Source of the DNA: Parafannyhessea umbonata
GTDB taxonomy: Bacteria > Actinomycetota > Coriobacteriia > Coriobacteriales > Atopobiaceae
DNA length: 64,000 nt
Reading direction: 5' to 3'
Assembly (NCBI RefSeq): GCF_900111255.1
Contig: NZ_FOGP01000002.1
Location: 248,001-312,000, forward strand
Part shown: one piece after another, positions 25,907 to 35,038 of the stretch
How the letters are laid out: each line of letters opens with the position of its first letter
Numbering within the stretch: position 1 is the first letter of the stretch
Notes under the pieces: model-generated
Told to the model about the DNA's origin: nothing
What the model saw: only the letters and a program-made list of their open reading frames with translations
Databases searched by the model: none
Translations under genes and position numbers: made by a program

Positions 25907-28744
25907 ATGAGGATTCGCACCTGCAGGGTCAACCACATGACAGAGTCCCTGGGCTTCGACCTGGGATCGCCGACCTTCTCGTGGGTAGTCGACGACGTGG
26001 GCGAGGCCGCACGGGGCCGCATCGAGTCGCGCCTCGTCGTGCGATCCGGGGCGGGCGTCGCCTGCGACACCGGCTGGGCCGAGCTTGACTGCGCCGCCAC
26101 GAGGCCGGGGGTCGCCCTTCTCCCCCGCACGCGTTACACCTGGCAGGTCAGCGTGCGCGACGAGGCGGGCCATGTTGCCGAGGGCGTGGAGCACTCCTTC
26201 GAGACCGGCAAGATGGGCGAGCCGTGGCAGGCCGCGTGGATCGGCTGCGACGAGGCCGACGGGCGCCACCCCACCCTCTCGCGGACCATCACGACGCGGC
26301 CGGGCGCGCCCCTCGCGGCGGCGCGCGCCTACGTGTGCGGCCTTGGCCTCTACGAGGTCGAGGTCGACGGGCGACTCGCCTCGACCGAGCACCTCGCGCC
26401 CGGCACCTGCGCCTACGACAAGTGGCTCCAGGTAGCGACGATCGACCTGACCGGCGCGCTTGCGGCGCCCGGCGAGCACGACCTCCGCGTCACGCTGGGC
26501 GACGGCTGGTACAAGGGGCGCTTCGGGTTCATTCCCACCAGGGGCGGCTACTACGGCGACGACTGGTCGCTCATCGCGGAGGTCCACCTGACCTACGCTG
26601 ACGGCTCGCACGAGGTCGTCGCGACCGACGAGTCGTGGCAGGTCGGCCGCTCCAACGTCACGTTCTCGAACATCTACGACGGCGAGCACGTCGACGCGAC
26701 CCTGCCTGCCGTCGAGCCTATGCCTGCGCGGCTGCTCGATCCCGAGGAGGCCGCGGCGCGCACCGCGAGACTCCGCGACCGGCTCTCCCCCGCCGTCTCA
26801 GACCATGAGCTCTTCTCGCCCACGCTGGTCGAGACGCCGGCAGGCGAGAAGGTCCTCGACCTCGGGCAGAACATCGCCGGCGGCTTCAGGATGCGCGTGC
26901 ACGAGCCGGCCGGCGCGACCGTGCGCCTGCAGTTCGGCGAGGTGCTGCAGGACGGCAACTTCTATCGCGACAACCTGCGGAGCGCACAGGCCGCCTACAC
27001 CTTCGTGAGCGACGGGGAGCCGCACGTGCTGCGGCCGCGCTTCACCTACTACGGCTACCGCTACGTCAAGGTGGAGGGCGTGGCCGACCTCAGGCCCTCC
27101 GACTTCGAGGGCGTGGCCTGGTACAGCGACGTGGAGACCACCGCGGGGCAGATTCGCACCGCCAACCCGCTCGTCAACCGGCTCGTGGAAAACGCGCGCT
27201 GGGGCATGCGCGACAACTTCGTGGACACGCCGACCGACTGCCCACAGCGCGACGAGCGCATGGGCTGGACCGGCGACGCGCAGATCTTCAGCCCAACGGC
27301 CTGCTACCTGGGCAAGCCCTACGCGTTCTATCGCAAGTACCTGCACGACATGGCCCTCGAGCAGGAGGGCCTCGGCGGTGCCATGCCCATGGTGGTCCCG
27401 AGCTTCGGGCTCGTGGGCGCGGGCTCGGTCTGGGGCGACGCGACCGTGGTGATCCCCTGGAACCTCTACCTGTTCTCGGGAGACGACGCGGTGCTGCGCG
27501 AGCACTGGGGCGCCATGCGAGCGTGGATGGACCACGTGGCCGCGCTCGACGGCGACGACCACAGCTGGCCCAGCGCCGCCGCGCACCTGGGCGACTGGCT
27601 CGCGCTCGACTCGCGGCCCGGTAAGGACGAGCGCTTCGGCGCCACCGACGAGGGCTTCGTCGCCTACGTCGCCTACTTGCAGAGCGCCCGCATCATGGCG
27701 CGGGCGGCCGCGGTGCTCGGCGAGGGTGCTGACAAGGCGCGGTTCGAGGCGCTGGCCGAGGCTCTTCTCAGCTGGATCCGCAGCGAGTACTTCTCGCCCA
27801 ACGGCCGCTGCTGCATCGATACGCAGACGGCCCACGCCCTCACGATCGTGCACGGCCTTGCCGACGCGCGCCGCGCCGGGCGCGCCCTCCACGACCTCGT
27901 TCAGGCCATGGGAGGCCAGCTCACCTGCGGGTTCGTGGGAACACCCGTCATCTGCGAGGCCCTCTGCCGCACCGGCTACGAGCGCGACGCCTACCAACTG
28001 CTGCTGCGCGAGCGCCAGCCCGGCTGGCTCAACCCCGTCATCCAGGGCGCCACGACCATCTGGGAGCGCTGGGACTCCCTCGACGAGGACGGCCGCATCA
28101 CCGGCACGAGCATGAACAGCCTCAACCACTACGCCTACGGCTCGATCTGCGCCTGGCTCTTCGGCTGGACCGCCGGCCTGCGCCCCGACGCCGCAGCCCC
28201 CGGCTTCGCGCGCGCCACCGTCGCGCCTCACGTGGACTGGCGTCTGGGCAAGCTCGAGGCTACCTTCGACTCGCCCCGCGGCACCTGGCGCGTCGCCTGG
28301 TCCGTCTCGGGCGAGAGGAGCGTGCGCCTGGAGCTCACGGTCCCCCTTGGCTGCACCGCGCGCGTGACGCTGCCGCACGCCCCGAAGAGCGCCTGGCTCG
28401 CCTTGGCCGGCGACGCGAGTGACGACCGAGGCGCTCGGGGCTACGTCGAGCTGGAAGGCGGCACCTACGCCGTCGCCTACGAGGCCACGGTCGCGCTGCG
28501 CCGCACGCTCTCCCTGGACACGCGTCTCTCCGACGTGCTCGCCGACAGCGCCGCCGTCGCCGCGATCGAGGGCATCGTTCCCCACCTCCACCTGGCCATG
28601 ACGCCGACGGAACTCCACGCCACGCCCCTGCGCGAACTGCCATGGCAGGACCTCTGCCACCGTCCGCTCTCGGCCGAGCAGCAAAGGGCGATCGAGGCGG
28701 CGCTCGAGGGCCTCTCCGACAGGCGCTACGGCGAAGAGGACTAG
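25907..28744 (+). CDS. alpha-L-rhamnosidase, GH78
   Basis: A 945-residue enzyme removing terminal alpha-L-rhamnose from plant glycosides such as rutinosides and neohesperidosides. N-terminal beta-sandwich domains (to ~residue 330) include the Bac_rhamnosid_N segment PGTCAYDKWLQ. The (alpha/alpha)6 catalytic domain carries DCPQRDERMGWTGDAQ near residue 445 (general acid Glu region) and TTIWERWDS near residue 719 (general base Glu). A C-terminal beta-domain follows, then about 80 helical residues. There is no signal peptide, so it acts in the cytoplasm. GAGAGG precedes the ATG at 25907. No L-rhamnose catabolic genes are in the window, so rhamnose is either used elsewhere or released. Confidence 0.93.
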   Translation: MRIRTCRVNHMTESLGFDLGSPTFSWVVDDVGEAARGRIESRLVVRSGAGVACDTGWAELDCAATRPGVALLPRTRYTWQVSVRDEAGHVAEGVEHSFETGKMGEPWQAAWIGCDEADGRHPTLSRTITTRPGAPLAAARAYVCGLGLYEVEVDGRLASTEHLAPGTCAYDKWLQVATIDLTGALAAPGEHDLRVTLGDGWYKGRFGFIPTRGGYYGDDWSLIAEVHLTYADGSHEVVATDESWQVGRSNVTFSNIYDGEHVDATLPAVEPMPARLLDPEEAAARTARLRDRLSPAVSDHELFSPTLVETPAGEKVLDLGQNIAGGFRMRVHEPAGATVRLQFGEVLQDGNFYRDNLRSAQAAYTFVSDGEPHVLRPRFTYYGYRYVKVEGVADLRPSDFEGVAWYSDVETTAGQIRTANPLVNRLVENARWGMRDNFVDTPTDCPQRDERMGWTGDAQIFSPTACYLGKPYAFYRKYLHDMALEQEGLGGAMPMVVPSFGLVGAGSVWGDATVVIPWNLYLFSGDDAVLREHWGAMRAWMDHVAALDGDDHSWPSAAAHLGDWLALDSRPGKDERFGATDEGFVAYVAYLQSARIMARAAAVLGEGADKARFEALAEALLSWIRSEYFSPNGRCCIDTQTAHALTIVHGLADARRAGRALHDLVQAMGGQLTCGFVGTPVICEALCRTGYERDAYQLLLRERQPGWLNPVIQGATTIWERWDSLDEDGRITGTSMNSLNHYAYGSICAWLFGWTAGLRPDAAAPGFARATVAPHVDWRLGKLEATFDSPRGTWRVAWSVSGERSVRLELTVPLGCTARVTLPHAPKSAWLALAGDASDDRGARGYVELEGGTYAVAYEATVALRRTLSLDTRLSDVLADSAAVAAIEGIVPHLHLAMTPTELHATPLRELPWQDLCHRPLSAEQQRAIEAALEGLSDRRYGEED

Positions 28745-28807
28745 GGCCGTCGCAGGCGAATCCTCGCAATAATCGACCTGAGAGCGAATAGATCGGTTTC
28801 CTTGCAA

Positions 28808-28820
28808 TACATGAGATGTA
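28808..28820. promoter_or_regulatory. small palindrome upstream of DinJ/RelB-like antitoxin
   Basis: TACAT-GAG-ATGTA lies between TTGCAA (28803-28808) and the ribosome site of the antitoxin gene. Antitoxins of this ribbon-helix-helix family usually autoregulate through such repeats. Confidence 0.5.
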
Positions 28821-28843
28821 CTCTGCATTACAAGGAGGTTGTC

Positions 28844-29116
28844 ATGGGCACCATTACCACAAGCATCAGGACGGACGCAGCACTCAAGCGCGAGGCAGAT
28901 CGGCTTTTTGCCGACCTCGGCATGAACTTCTCTACCGCCGTCAACACGTTTCTCCGCCAGGCCGTACGCGAGCAGGGCCTTCCCTTCAAGCCCTCTCGCA
29001 ATGTCCCCAATGCGGATACGCGTGCGGCGATGATCGAAGCAGACCACATTGCCACAGACCCCAACGCCCACGGCTATCACAGCGCCGACGAGCTCTTTGA
29101 AGACCTGGACGCATAG
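28844..29116 (+). CDS. RelB/DinJ-family antitoxin without adjacent toxin
   Basis: A 90-residue protein with the RelB/DinJ ribbon-helix-helix N-terminus (TTSIRTDAALKREADRLFADLGMNFSTAVNTFLRQ in order) and an acidic C-terminal tail that would wrap a YafQ/RelE toxin. AAGGAGG precedes the ATG at 28844. Only 43 bases separate it from the end of the convergent apiosidase gene, so no toxin gene follows. It is therefore an orphan antitoxin, a remnant, or a regulator. Its GC content is lower than its neighbours'. Confidence 0.88.
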   Translation: MGTITTSIRTDAALKREADRLFADLGMNFSTAVNTFLRQAVREQGLPFKPSRNVPNADTRAAMIEADHIATDPNAHGYHSADELFEDLDA

Positions 29117-29159
29117 CGACCTGTTTGACGAGTAGGCGCCCGGGGCCCACCCGCTAGCC

Positions 29160-30767
29160 CTATCCCCTCGCGCGGGCCACGAGCGCCCAGTCCTCCATGT
29201 CGGGCCTCTCGGGCAGCTCGAGCACGCCGTCGACCGCCTCGAGCGAGAAGGGCTCGCCGTAGCGCCCCTCGCGCGGGTCGAACCAGCGTGCCTCCCAGGC
29301 CCCCGGCTCGACGCCCTCCACAGACAGACGCTTGCGCACGTTCGACGCATAGTAGGCCACCACCTCTCGGCCGTCGGGGGCGACCGTCACCAGGGGACGG
29401 TGCCTGCCCAGAAGCGCCGACCCACCGGAGCCGTAGGGCCGCATCCGCCACCAGCCCACGTCCTCGCACAGGCGCCGCAGATGACCCATCTGCTCGGCGC
29501 CCGGCGCGTCGATCGCCTCGTCCCAGGTCACGCCAAAGCGATTGAAGACCTGCGCCACCATGCGGGCCATGGGGTCGGCGGGCAGGCCCTTCTCCCAGGC
29601 GTTGTCCCAGATGCCCTGCGCCCCGTAGGTGTAGCCGGCGCAGCCGCACTGGATCGCCATGTAGGCCACGCGGCGCACCATGGCCGCGTCGATCTTGCGC
29701 GGCCCCATCTCCTCGAGCGACGAGCACAGCTCGTAGAGGGCCTCCCCCTCCACCAGCGGCTTGCCCGCATGGCACGCGAGCCACGCGCGGTAGTCGCCCT
29801 CGGCCACCACATAGTCGCCGTGTCCCGCCTGGTTGAGCGCGAAGTCGAACCACGGCTCGTCGAAGTAGTAGTCGGCAAAGGGGCGCTCGTTGGTATAGTG
29901 CACGGTGGCGAGCTGCCCGTAGCCGTCGCGTCGCTCGACCTCGCGGGCGACCTCGCGCCACCCCGCGATCAGCTCGTCGCGCGCGGCGTCGTCGTAGCCG
30001 GCCACCTCGCCGGCGAGCGTCCACACCACGGGGAGCGCCCCGTAGCGCGCAACCACGTAGCGCGCCAGCTCGCGCATGTTGTCCACGGTCGTGAGGCCGC
30101 GCCCCAGGTTGAACCCCCACGCGATGCCGAGCGCGTTCACGAGGCCGGCGTCGGCCACGTAGGCCATGCGCCGGTCGAGCTCGTCCGCAAAGAACTCCAC
30201 GTTGGGCACCGGGCCGCGCGCCCCGTCGAGCTCCCGCCAGAAGCGCGACTCGCCGGCCAGGTCCGCGCGCAGGTTGGTCTGGTACACGGTGAAGCCCTGC
30301 GCCACGCGCCGGTCCACCATGCCGCGAAACTGGCTCGCCATGCCCGGATGGCTCGACTCGTCCCAGCGCTCGCCCCACGCGAACTCCCAATGGGTGTCGC
30401 CCAGCCAGAAGAACGGCGTCCCGTCCGCGTGCTCGAAGTGGCGACCGCCGGCGCCCACGCGCAGGAACCCATGGCGAAAGACGCCCAGCTCACCCTCGTA
30501 CGCCGCCGAGAAGAGCCTGCCCTCGCGCCCACGCAGGCCCGAGTCCGCGGGCGCCTCGACCTCCCAGCGCCAGATGCCGTCGGCGGTGGGCGCGAAGCTC
30601 ACGCGATAGGTTGCCCCGCCGTCCCAGTAGGCCTCTCGCACGACGCGCGCGCCGCCCTCGTGCTCGAAGGTCACGCTGATGAGGCAGTCCCTCACGGGGT
30701 CGGGGTAGGCGTGCGCGGCCTCGAGGTCGATGGTCGTCGCGCGCCAGGTCACGGCTCTCTGGCACAT
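29160..30767 (-). CDS. GH140-like apiosidase (DUF5060-DUF4038 glycosidase)
   Basis: A 535-residue glycosidase. Residues ~1-100 form a DUF5060-type beta-sandwich (VREAYWDGGATYRVSFAP). Residues ~105-430 form a DUF4038 (apiosidase-like) TIM barrel with FFWLGDTHWE, WTLAGEVAGYD and GEALYE, which supply likely catalytic acids, and a beta-sandwich C-terminus follows. DUF4038 is the catalytic domain of GH140 apiosidases that release D-apiose from rhamnogalacturonan II; family members can also act on other glycosides. No signal peptide, so cytoplasmic. GAGGAG precedes the ATG at 30767. It lies downstream of the PTS gene in the same operon. The link to apiose is strengthened by the isomerase-transketolase-kinase operon nearby. 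Confidence 0.85.
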   Translation of the reverse strand: MCQRAVTWRATTIDLEAAHAYPDPVRDCLISVTFEHEGGARVVREAYWDGGATYRVSFAPTADGIWRWEVEAPADSGLRGREGRLFSAAYEGELGVFRHGFLRVGAGGRHFEHADGTPFFWLGDTHWEFAWGERWDESSHPGMASQFRGMVDRRVAQGFTVYQTNLRADLAGESRFWRELDGARGPVPNVEFFADELDRRMAYVADAGLVNALGIAWGFNLGRGLTTVDNMRELARYVVARYGALPVVWTLAGEVAGYDDAARDELIAGWREVAREVERRDGYGQLATVHYTNERPFADYYFDEPWFDFALNQAGHGDYVVAEGDYRAWLACHAGKPLVEGEALYELCSSLEEMGPRKIDAAMVRRVAYMAIQCGCAGYTYGAQGIWDNAWEKGLPADPMARMVAQVFNRFGVTWDEAIDAPGAEQMGHLRRLCEDVGWWRMRPYGSGGSALLGRHRPLVTVAPDGREVVAYYASNVRKRLSVEGVEPGAWEARWFDPREGRYGEPFSLEAVDGVLELPERPDMEDWALVARARG

Positions 30768-30883
30768 GGGTGGCTCCTCTCGTCGATGTGATAGAGAAAA
30801 AGGGGCGGTCGAGGTCTCCCCCGGCCGCCCATGCAGTGTAGGCACTGCTGGATGCATGTCCAAGCCGCTTGACGTGGCAGGAA

Positions 30884-32311
30884 CTACTTGTTGTCGAGCT
30901 CGGCGAGCTCCTCCTTGCTGAAGCCGAAGAGGAAGGTGACGATCGTCGAGACGATCATGGCCACGACCATGCCGATGATGGCGTTGATGGTGTTGCCCAT
31001 GCCGCCCTGCATGTAGCCGAGGAAGATCAGGAAGTTGGTCGCCATGGCGCCCGGGTAGAGGGTGACGCCGAGGACGTAGGAGACCAGCGCGCCGGCGGCG
31101 CCGCCGCAGATCATGCCGAGCATGGTGCGACGGAAGCGGAGCACGGTGCCGAAGAGCGCGGGCTCGGTGACGCCGCCCACCAGGGCGGAGACGACGTAGC
31201 CGGCAGCCATGCCCTTCTCCTGCTTGTTGCGGATGCGCAGGAAGGCGCCGAGCGCGCAGCCCCAGACGGCGGTCATGGCGCAGTTGGTGGAGACGAAGAG
31301 GAACGGGTCGTAGCCGACCTGGAGGATCTGGACCTGGGCGAGCATGATGACGGGCATGTGCATGCCGGCCACAACGAACAGCTGCCAGAAGGCGCCGAGG
31401 AGGGCCATGGCGATGCCGGTGCCGAAGAGGCCGAGGCTCTGAAGGCCGAAGAGGAGCTGCGCGATGCCCTGGCCGAGGAGGTTACCGAGCGGCGCGAGCA
31501 CGACGAGCATGATGGGGACGACGATGATCATCGTGAAGAACGGCGCGAAGAGCGTGGAGAGGACGTCGGGGACGTGCTTCCTCATAAACATCTCGACCAC
31601 GGCGAGCACCGGGATCGTGAGGATGATCGGCAGGACGCTCTGCGAGTAGTTGGCCGCGGCGATCTGGATGCCATAGACGCTGATCTGGGCACCGTCGGCG
31701 GCTGCAGACACGATCGAGGGCGCCACGAGGATGCCGCCGCAGAGCATGCCGAGAAGCGGGCTGCACTTGAGCTTCTTGGCGGCGCAGTAGCCGAGGTAGA
31801 TCGGCAGGAAGTAGAAGCCGGCCTCGTAGAGCGTCGTATTGAAGAACGTGTAGGTGGGGTCGGTGTCGGAGACGAGGTGGAAGACCTCCGGCCCGAGCAG
31901 GACGGCGAAGGTGCGGAAGAGGCCCGCGGCCATGACGACCGGGATCAGCTGCACCATGGAGCCCGATAGGTAGTCGAGGATCGCGTTGCCGACCTTGGCG
32001 GGCGTCAGCTTCTCCTTGGGCAGGTCCTCGTCGAGGTTCTCGTCGATAGAGCCCGCGCCCGAGACGCCCAGGGCGACGATCGCGTCGTAGACCTTGGGCA
32101 CGTTCTGGCCGATGATGACCTGAAGCTGCTCGCCGGCCCAGTTGATGCCCAGGACGCCGGTGATCTTCTTGATCGAGTCGCCGTCGACCTTCTCCTTGTC
32201 GGAGATCGTGAGGCGCAGTCGAGTCATACAGTGGGTCGCAGACGCGATGTTCTGGTCGCCACCGACGAACTCGAGCACCTCCTTGGCGATCTTCTCGTTA
32301 TCCACTGCCAT
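30884..32311 (-). CDS. PTS beta-glucoside-type EIIBC component
   Basis: A 475-residue sugar permease of the glucose/glucoside PTS superfamily. The EIIB domain (about 1-85) carries the phosphorylated Cys28 in THCMTRLRL. The EIIC domain (about 105-460) has ten or so helices and the sugar-binding motif GGVTEPALFG. Bgl-type permeases usually end in an EIIA domain; here that domain is absent and a separate EIIA gene lies at 38572. AAGGAGG precedes the ATG at 32311. It imports and phosphorylates a beta-glucoside-like substrate, probably a plant glycoside, and is first in an operon with the apiosidase. Confidence 0.93.
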   Translation of the reverse strand: MAVDNEKIAKEVLEFVGGDQNIASATHCMTRLRLTISDKEKVDGDSIKKITGVLGINWAGEQLQVIIGQNVPKVYDAIVALGVSGAGSIDENLDEDLPKEKLTPAKVGNAILDYLSGSMVQLIPVVMAAGLFRTFAVLLGPEVFHLVSDTDPTYTFFNTTLYEAGFYFLPIYLGYCAAKKLKCSPLLGMLCGGILVAPSIVSAAADGAQISVYGIQIAAANYSQSVLPIILTIPVLAVVEMFMRKHVPDVLSTLFAPFFTMIIVVPIMLVVLAPLGNLLGQGIAQLLFGLQSLGLFGTGIAMALLGAFWQLFVVAGMHMPVIMLAQVQILQVGYDPFLFVSTNCAMTAVWGCALGAFLRIRNKQEKGMAAGYVVSALVGGVTEPALFGTVLRFRRTMLGMICGGAAGALVSYVLGVTLYPGAMATNFLIFLGYMQGGMGNTINAIIGMVVAMIVSTIVTFLFGFSKEELAELDNK

Positions 32312-32441
32312 GCCTTCCTCCTTGTTGTCCAGAACACTTATATACGAATCTGTCTTGTGGTGCCTCTCAAGGCGTCATGCCCGGTGCCTTGTCTTGCTGA
32401 GAAGAGAATAGAATCGTCACATTTGGAAAACCGTGCGATGG

Positions 32442-32456
32442 GGGTTTAATAAATCC
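32442..32456. promoter_or_regulatory. glycoside-regulon operator, copy C (upstream of PTS EIIBC)
   Basis: GGGTTTAATAAATCC matches the palindrome GGATTTANTAAATCC at 13 of 14 non-central positions. It is 130 bp before the EIIBC start in an AT-rich patch within GC-rich sequence. Confidence 0.7.
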
Positions 32457-32583
32457 TTAAGTCCCGTCTAGTTTCGAGTCCTTCTCCGGATGCCGGAACA
32501 CCGCTCACGAGCAGGCATTCCGACATGTTCGCGTACACGCGGGCGCCCGCGCGGCGGTTTAGTCGCGTAAAGCGTGGCCATCG

Positions 32584-34089
32584 CTAGGCGCGAGACGACC
32601 GAACCCTCGAGAGCGCGTCGTGCCAGCCGTCCAGGCGCCGGGAGCGCTCCGCGTCGCCCATCTCGCGCGAGTAGGACCCATGCGAGACGCGCTCGTAGAT
32701 CGCGTTGCCCTCGTACAGGCCGCACGAGAGGCCTGCCACGTAGGCGGCGCCTGCCGCGGAGAGCTCCTCCAGGCTCGACGTGACGACCGTAAGGTCCGCG
32801 GCGTCCGCCTGCAGCTGCATGAGGTAGCGGTTCCTGGTGACGCCGCCGTCGGCCCGAAGCTCCCCTATCGCAAGCCCCGAGTCCTCACGCAGTGCCTCGA
32901 TGACGTCGGCGGTCTGGTACGGGATGCACTCGGCGCAGGCCTTGACCATCTCGGCGCGACCCGTGGTGCGCGTGACGCCCGTGAGCATGCCGGTGGCGTC
33001 CGCGTCCCACCAGGGTGCGCCGAGGCCCGTGAACGCCGGCACGAAGTACGCGCGGTCGTCCGGGTTGGCGCGCGCGATGACGCCCTCGACCTCGCCCGGG
33101 TCCGAGATGAGCCCCATGTCGTCCTTCAGCCAGCTGATCACGGCGCCCGTGTAGTTGAGGTTGCCCTCGAGCACGTAGGAGCGCCTGCCGCCGATCTCCC
33201 AGGCGATCGAGGAGACCAGCCCGTGCGAGCTCTCGCGCGGGCTCTCCCCCACCTGCATCATGACCGACGAGCCGGTGCCGTAGGTCGCCTTGAGGTCGCC
33301 GGGCGCAAGGCAGTTCTGCGCCGCGAGCGCGGCCTGCGAGTCGCCCAAGATGCCGCAGACGGGCACCGCCTGGGAGAAGAGCCCGCCCATGGTCGTGTGG
33401 CCGAACACGGAATCCGAGGGCCAGACCTCGGGCAGGCAGTCGATGGGCACGCCGAACAGGTCGCAGAGCTCCTGGCTCCAACGGGCGTCCCTCAGGTCGA
33501 GCAGCTGCGTGCGGCAGGCGTTCGAGGGCTCCGTCGCGAAGGCGTGCTCCTCGGTGAGCTTGAACGTGAGCCACGAGTCGATCGTGCCCAGGCAGAGCGT
33601 GCCGCGCTCGAGTGACGCGGCGACCTTGGGCTCGTTTTCAAGGAGCCAGGCGAGCTTGGGTGCCGAGAAGTACGGCGAGAGCGCGAGCCCGGAGAGCTCC
33701 CTCACGCGCTCGGCCATGCCGGCGTGCCGTGCGGCGAGCTCCTCCAAAAGGCCCTTGGCGCGGCCGCACTGCCAGACGACTGCGTCGGCAAGAGGCTCGC
33801 GCGTCTCGCGGTCCCAGGCGAGGCAGGTCTCGCGCTGGTTGGAGATGCCCACGGCGACGACCTCGCCCGAGACCACCCCGGCACGCTTGCACGCGTCGCG
33901 GGCGACCGCGAGCACGTTGGTCATGATCTCCTCGCCGTCATGGCTGACCCAGCCCTGCTCGTTCACAATCTGGGTGTGTGGACGTGCGCACTTCTCGACC
34001 GCGTTTCCCTCGGCGTCGAAGAGGACGGCCTTAGTGCCCTGCGTGGACTGGTCGATCGCGAGGACGAGGGAGCGCTTGGCGGCGCCCAT
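32584..34089 (-). CDS. FGGY-family carbohydrate kinase, probable apulose kinase
   Basis: A 501-residue kinase of the FGGY family, closest in pattern to glycerol kinases: LAIDQSTQGTKAVLFD (phosphate 1), SNQRETCLAWD, GTIDSWLTFKLT, ATYGTGSSVMM and ADGGVTRNRYLMQ. Its gene starts one base after the stop of the transketolase C-terminal subunit gene, in one operon with an isomerase. That arrangement matches the described D-apiose pathway, in which apulose is phosphorylated to apulose 4-phosphate (kinase named AplK, from memory). True glycerol kinase is the alternative, but no glycerol genes are near. Biochemical specificity is inferred from context only. Confidence 0.85.
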   Translation of the reverse strand: MGAAKRSLVLAIDQSTQGTKAVLFDAEGNAVEKCARPHTQIVNEQGWVSHDGEEIMTNVLAVARDACKRAGVVSGEVVAVGISNQRETCLAWDRETREPLADAVVWQCGRAKGLLEELAARHAGMAERVRELSGLALSPYFSAPKLAWLLENEPKVAASLERGTLCLGTIDSWLTFKLTEEHAFATEPSNACRTQLLDLRDARWSQELCDLFGVPIDCLPEVWPSDSVFGHTTMGGLFSQAVPVCGILGDSQAALAAQNCLAPGDLKATYGTGSSVMMQVGESPRESSHGLVSSIAWEIGGRRSYVLEGNLNYTGAVISWLKDDMGLISDPGEVEGVIARANPDDRAYFVPAFTGLGAPWWDADATGMLTGVTRTTGRAEMVKACAECIPYQTADVIEALREDSGLAIGELRADGGVTRNRYLMQLQADAADLTVVTSSLEELSAAGAAYVAGLSCGLYEGNAIYERVSHGSYSREMGDAERSRRLDGWHDALSRVRSSRA

Positions 34090-34090
34090 G

Positions 34091-35038
34091 CTAGTCGACC
34101 GCCTTCTGGAGCAGCTCGAGCGCGGAGGCGGCGATGCCGTCGGCGTCGAGGCCGTAGTGTGCGAAGACCTCCTTGGAGGTGCCCGTCACGACCGGGGCGT
34201 CCGGGAGCGCGAGATTCCTCACGAGGCGGGGGCAGGACTCGCCCACGATCTGGGCGACCTGGGAGCCGAGGCCGCCGAAGGGGCTGTGCTCCTCGACCGT
34301 GAGGACGACCTTGCAGCGGGCGGCCGCGTCGCGCACGGCGTCCGCGTCGATAGGCTTGACGCAGTACATGTCGAGCACCGTGGCGGAGACGCCCTTGTCC
34401 TCGAGGGACTTGGCGGCCGCGAGCGCCGGGGCGACCATCTCGCCGCAGGCGATGATGGCGACGTCGTCGCCCTCGGCGAGGGTGGTCGCCTTGCCCATCT
34501 CGAAGGGGCAGCCGTCGGCCGCGTAGACATCCTCGACGGGGTTGCGGCCCACGCGGACGTAGGCGGGCTTCTCGTCGGCAAGGAGTGCGTCGATGAGGCA
34601 CGCGGTCTGGAAGCGGTCGCTCGGCAGGTAGACGCGCATGTTGGGGATCGCGCTCATGGCGGCGATGTCCTGCGCGGAGTGGTGGCTCATGCCGAGGGCG
34701 CCGTAGGAGACGCCGCCGGAGATGCCGATGAGGGTGACGTTGGTGTCGGAGTAGGCGCAGTCGACCTTGGCCTGCTCGTAGGAGCGGGTGGTGACGAAGG
34801 AGGCGGGGCTGGCCGCGAAAACCTTCTTGCCGCACGAGGCGAGGCCGGCGGCGATGCCCACGAGGTCCTGCTCGGCGATGCCGACCTCGACGGACTGCTC
34901 GGGGAAGGTCTCGAAGAAGGGCGTGAGCGACGCCGAGCCGCGCGAGTCGGAGCAGAGGACGACGATGTCGCGGTCGGACTGTGCCCTCTCGAGCAGGACG
35001 TCGCAGATCGCCTTGCGGTTTGCGATGGTGTTAGGCAT
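34091..35038 (-). CDS. transketolase-like C-terminal subunit, probable apulose-4-phosphate transketolase subunit
   Basis: A 315-residue protein holding the pyrimidine-binding (residues ~1-180) and C-terminal (about 190-310) domains of a transketolase. GIAEQDLVGIAAGLA contains the conserved Glu that activates thiamin diphosphate. Together with the N-terminal subunit, whose gene overlaps by 8 bp, it forms one complete enzyme. Split transketolases of this type beside an isomerase and FGGY kinase convert apulose 4-phosphate plus glyceraldehyde 3-phosphate to dihydroxyacetone phosphate and xylulose 5-phosphate in the published apiose pathway. A general split transketolase is the alternative. Confidence 0.88.
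   Translation of the reverse strand: MPNTIANRKAICDVLLERAQSDRDIVVLCSDSRGSASLTPFFETFPEQSVEVGIAEQDLVGIAAGLASCGKKVFAASPASFVTTRSYEQAKVDCAYSDTNVTLIGISGGVSYGALGMSHHSAQDIAAMSAIPNMRVYLPSDRFQTACLIDALLADEKPAYVRVGRNPVEDVYAADGCPFEMGKATTLAEGDDVAIIACGEMVAPALAAAKSLEDKGVSATVLDMYCVKPIDADAVRDAAARCKVVLTVEEHSPFGGLGSQVAQIVGESCPRLVRNLALPDAPVVTGTSKEVFAHYGLDADGIAASALELLQKAVD

Noticed and set aside
25907-28744. A complete L-rhamnose utilisation locus around the GH78 gene
   Set aside because: No rhamnose isomerase, rhamnulokinase or aldolase can be found in the window.
29117-29159. A toxin gene after the DinJ-like antitoxin
   Set aside because: Only 43 bases are available before the convergent apiosidase gene.
26798-29350. 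850-codon minus-strand open frame
   Set aside because: It is antisense to the GH78 gene and the antitoxin, low in complexity, and shows no domain pattern.
32584-34089. Glycerol kinase GlpK
   Set aside because: Sequence pattern is similar, but the gene is locked in an isomerase-transketolase operon with no glycerol genes.
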